A stretch of DNA of 64,000 nt from Kocuria marina. Lineage in GTDB: Bacteria > Actinomycetota > Actinomycetes > Actinomycetales > Micrococcaceae. The notes beneath the pieces were generated by a model. That model was not told the origin of the DNA, made no database searches, and worked only from the letters and a program-made list of their open reading frames with translations. Shown piece by piece: positions 62,159 through 64,000 of this stretch. A program made the position numbers and the translations under genes. The stretch covers positions 516,828 to 580,827 of the forward strand of contig BMZV01000002.1 in the NCBI GenBank assembly GCA_014652975.1, read 5' to 3'. Numbering within the stretch: the first letter of the stretch is position 1; every line of letters starts with the position of its first letter.

Positions 62159-64000
62159 GTGTCTTCCGACAGCAATCACCACATTTTGAGTGGGTTGACG
62201 AATAATCTTCAGGACGCTGATGTTCAGGAGACGCAGGAGTGGATCGAGTCGTTTGACGCGTTGATCCAGGCGCAGGGTACCGCGCGGGCGCAGTACGTGA
62301 TGCGGGCGTTGTTGCAGCACGCGGGCACGCATTCGGTGGGTGTGCCGATGGTGACGACGTCGGATTATGTGAACACGATCCCGGTGGATCAAGAACCCGA
62401 GTTCCCCGGTGATGAGGAGATCGAACGCCGCTACCGGGCTTTCCTGCGCTGGAACGCGGCGGTGATGGTCCACCGCGCTCAACGCCCGGAAGTCTCCGTT
62501 GGCGGGCATATCTCCTCTTACGCGGGGGTGGCGACGTTGTATGAGGTGGGGTTGAACCACTTCTTCCGCGGACCTGACCATCCCGGGGGCGGGGATCAGG
62601 TGTTCTTCCAGGGTCATTCCTCCCCCGGTAACTACGCCCGCGCCTACCTCGAGGGCCGGCTCACGGAGGAGCAGTTGGATGGGTTCCGGCAGGAGAAGAC
62701 CCACGCCCCCAACGGGTTGCCCTCGTACCCGCATCCGCGGTGTTTACCGGATTTCTGGCAGTTCCCCACCGTGTCGATGGGGATCGGGCCGATGAACGCG
62801 ATCTACCAGGCCCAGTTCAACCGGTACCTGCACAACCGCGGTATCAAGGACACCTCCGACCAGCACGTGTGGGCGTTTTTGGGGGACGGGGAGATGGATG
62901 AACCCGAATCCCGTGGTGTGCTGCAGTTAGCGGCGAATGAGAAGTTGGACAACCTCACTTTCGTGATCAACTGCAATCTGCAACGCTTGGATGGTCCGGT
63001 ACGCGGGAACGGGAAGATCATCCAGGAGCTGGAAGCGTTCTTCCGCGGTGCGGGGTGGAATGTGATCAAGGTCGTGTGGGGCCGGGAATGGGACGCCTTA
63101 CTGGAGGCGGATCACACCGGGGAGTTGGTGCGGATTATGAACGAGACCCTGGACGGGGACTACCAGACCTTCAAAGCCGAATCCGGTGGGTTCGTCCGTG
63201 ACCACTTCTTCGCCCGCTCCGCAGCCACCAAAGAGCTGGTGGCCGATTACACGGATGAGCAGATCTGGAACCTCAAGCGCGGCGCCCATGACTACCGCAA
63301 GGTGTATGCGGCGTACAAGGCGGCGGTGGAACACACCGGCCAGCCCACGGTGATCCTGGCCCAAGGCGTCAAGGGCTACGGGTTGGGTCCGCACTTCGAG
63401 GCCCGTAACGCCACCCACCAGATGAAAAAACTCACCCTCGAAGACCTCAAGGCCTTCCGGGATCACTTACGGATCCCGATCAGTGATGAGCAACTGGACT
63501 CGGATCTCTACAACGCCCCCTACTACCACCCCGGACCCGACTCCCCCGAAATCAAGTATTTGTTGGAGCGCCGTCAGGAGTTGGGGGGGTTCCTCCCGGA
63601 TCGCCCCCACACCCAGCAGGCGATCACCTTGCCCTCGGACAAAGCCTTCGCGTCGGGGAAGAAGGGTTCGGGCAAACAACTGGCGGCCACGACCATGGCG
63701 TTCGTGCGGATCCTCAAAGACCTGATGCGGGAGAAGGACTTCGGGCACCGCATCGTACCCATCGTCCCGGACGAGGCCAGGACGTTTGGGATGGACTCCT
63801 TCTTCCCGACCGCGAAGATCTATAACCCCAACGGGCAGAACTACCTCTCCGTGGACCGCGAACTGATGCTCGCGTACAAGGAATCCGCCCAGGGTGTGAT
63901 CCTGCACCCGGGGATCAACGAGGCCGGGGCCACCGCTGCGTTCACCGCCGCGGGCACCTCCTACGCCACCCACGGTGAAACCATGATCCCGGTGTACATC
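62159..64000 (+). CDS. aceE: Pyruvate dehydrogenase E1 component, homodimeric (partial, runs off the window)
   Basis: Thiamine-diphosphate enzyme of the pyruvate dehydrogenase complex. The visible 614 codons are the N-terminal two thirds of a protein of about 910 residues; no stop occurs before the window end. Seen are [24 protein letters not shown], the ThDP motif [10 protein letters not shown]...[14 protein letters not shown], and [19 protein letters not shown]. The C-terminal part is off the window. It starts with GTG at 62159 after GAGAGG. Codon use is visibly different from most of the window, with many ATT, AAT, GAT, TTG and GTG-rich stretches, especially in the first 300 codons. Confidence 0.95.
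   Translation, partial: MSSDSNHHILSGLTNNLQDADVQETQEWIESFDALIQAQGTARAQYVMRALLQHAGTHSVGVPMVTTSDYVNTIPVDQEPEFPGDEEIERRYRAFLRWNAAVMVHRAQRPEVSVGGHISSYAGVATLYEVGLNHFFRGPDHPGGGDQVFFQGHSSPGNYARAYLEGRLTEEQLDGFRQEKTHAPNGLPSYPHPRCLPDFWQFPTVSMGIGPMNAIYQAQFNRYLHNRGIKDTSDQHVWAFLGDGEMDEPESRGVLQLAANEKLDNLTFVINCNLQRLDGPVRGNGKIIQELEAFFRGAGWNVIKVVWGREWDALLEADHTGELVRIMNETLDGDYQTFKAESGGFVRDHFFARSAATKELVADYTDEQIWNLKRGAHDYRKVYAAYKAAVEHTGQPTVILAQGVKGYGLGPHFEARNATHQMKKLTLEDLKAFRDHLRIPISDEQLDSDLYNAPYYHPGPDSPEIKYLLERRQELGGFLPDRPHTQQAITLPSDKAFASGKKGSGKQLAATTMAFVRILKDLMREKDFGHRIVPIVPDEARTFGMDSFFPTAKIYNPNGQNYLSVDRELMLAYKESAQGVILHPGINEAGATAAFTAAGTSYATHGETMIPVYI

Noticed and set aside
1..64000. CRISPR arrays, insertion sequences, prophage, replication origin
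   Set aside because: No regularly spaced repeats, transposase, integrase, phage structural genes or DnaA-box clusters were seen on either strand.

Overview
The window is about 70% G+C, uses GTG starts freely, is full of ATGA/GTGA stop-start overlaps, and carries an actinobacterial gene set: clpP1-clpP2-clpX behind trigger factor, a polyphosphate glucokinase, DUF3052 next to homodimeric aceE, GlnE with a GlnA2-type glutamine synthetase, a translational-type T-box before ileS, and IdeR/DtxR-type iron boxes. This points to Actinomycetota, order Micrococcales. Micrococcaceae such as Kocuria fits best by gene order and composition, but that assignment is inference.

Layout. 1-8.2 kb: ribosomal proteins L21 and L27, a ThiD-TenA fusion under a TPP riboswitch, RNase E/G, a vitamin K epoxide reductase homologue, an internally deleted methyltransferase remnant and ndk. 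7.8-13.2 kb: DUF4233, folC, and ileS behind a T-box leader. 13.2-15.2 kb: decayed nitrite reductase (nirD and nirB pieces lying head to head) beside an intact siroheme-type methyltransferase. 15.2-20.4 kb: a leftward five-gene ferric-siderophore uptake operon (binding lipoprotein, two permeases, ATPase, siderophore-interacting reductase) with an iron box. 20.6-31.9 kb: housekeeping genes (SDR, DUF488, valS, DsbA-like protein, clpX, clpP2, clpP1, tig, tRNA-Pro, tRNA-Gly, Fpg/Nei glycosylase, rpiB). 32.2-37.5 kb: aminopeptidase N translationally coupled to a truncated haemoglobin, an unknown gene and two thioesterases.

37.5-48.1 kb is the most interesting part: a divergent siderophore locus around a near-perfect iron box. 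Leftward are a second siderophore-interacting reductase and an RhtX/FptX-like MFS permease. Rightward is a tightly coupled desferrioxamine-type operon, A-BC-D-GH: a DesA-like decarboxylase, a fused monooxygenase + acyltransferase (DesB+DesC), a DesD-like NIS synthetase, and a 988-residue fusion of a penicillin-acylase-type Ntn hydrolase with a GNAT domain (DesG+DesH-like). The two GNAT domains look paralogous. Together with the distant ABC uptake operon this gives synthesis, import and reductive iron release, all apparently iron-repressed.

48.3-64 kb: ettA, an atypical ssb, tRNA-Arg, DUF2231, glnE, glnA2, panB, a small conserved gene, map, ppgK, a sirtuin, a peroxiredoxin, DUF3052 and the first 614 codons of aceE, cut by the window end.

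Regulation visible in the sequence: a TPP riboswitch, a T-box, two iron boxes, several strong hairpin terminators, and -10 boxes 6-7 nt before some start codons, which implies leaderless transcripts. No CRISPR array, insertion sequence or prophage was found.
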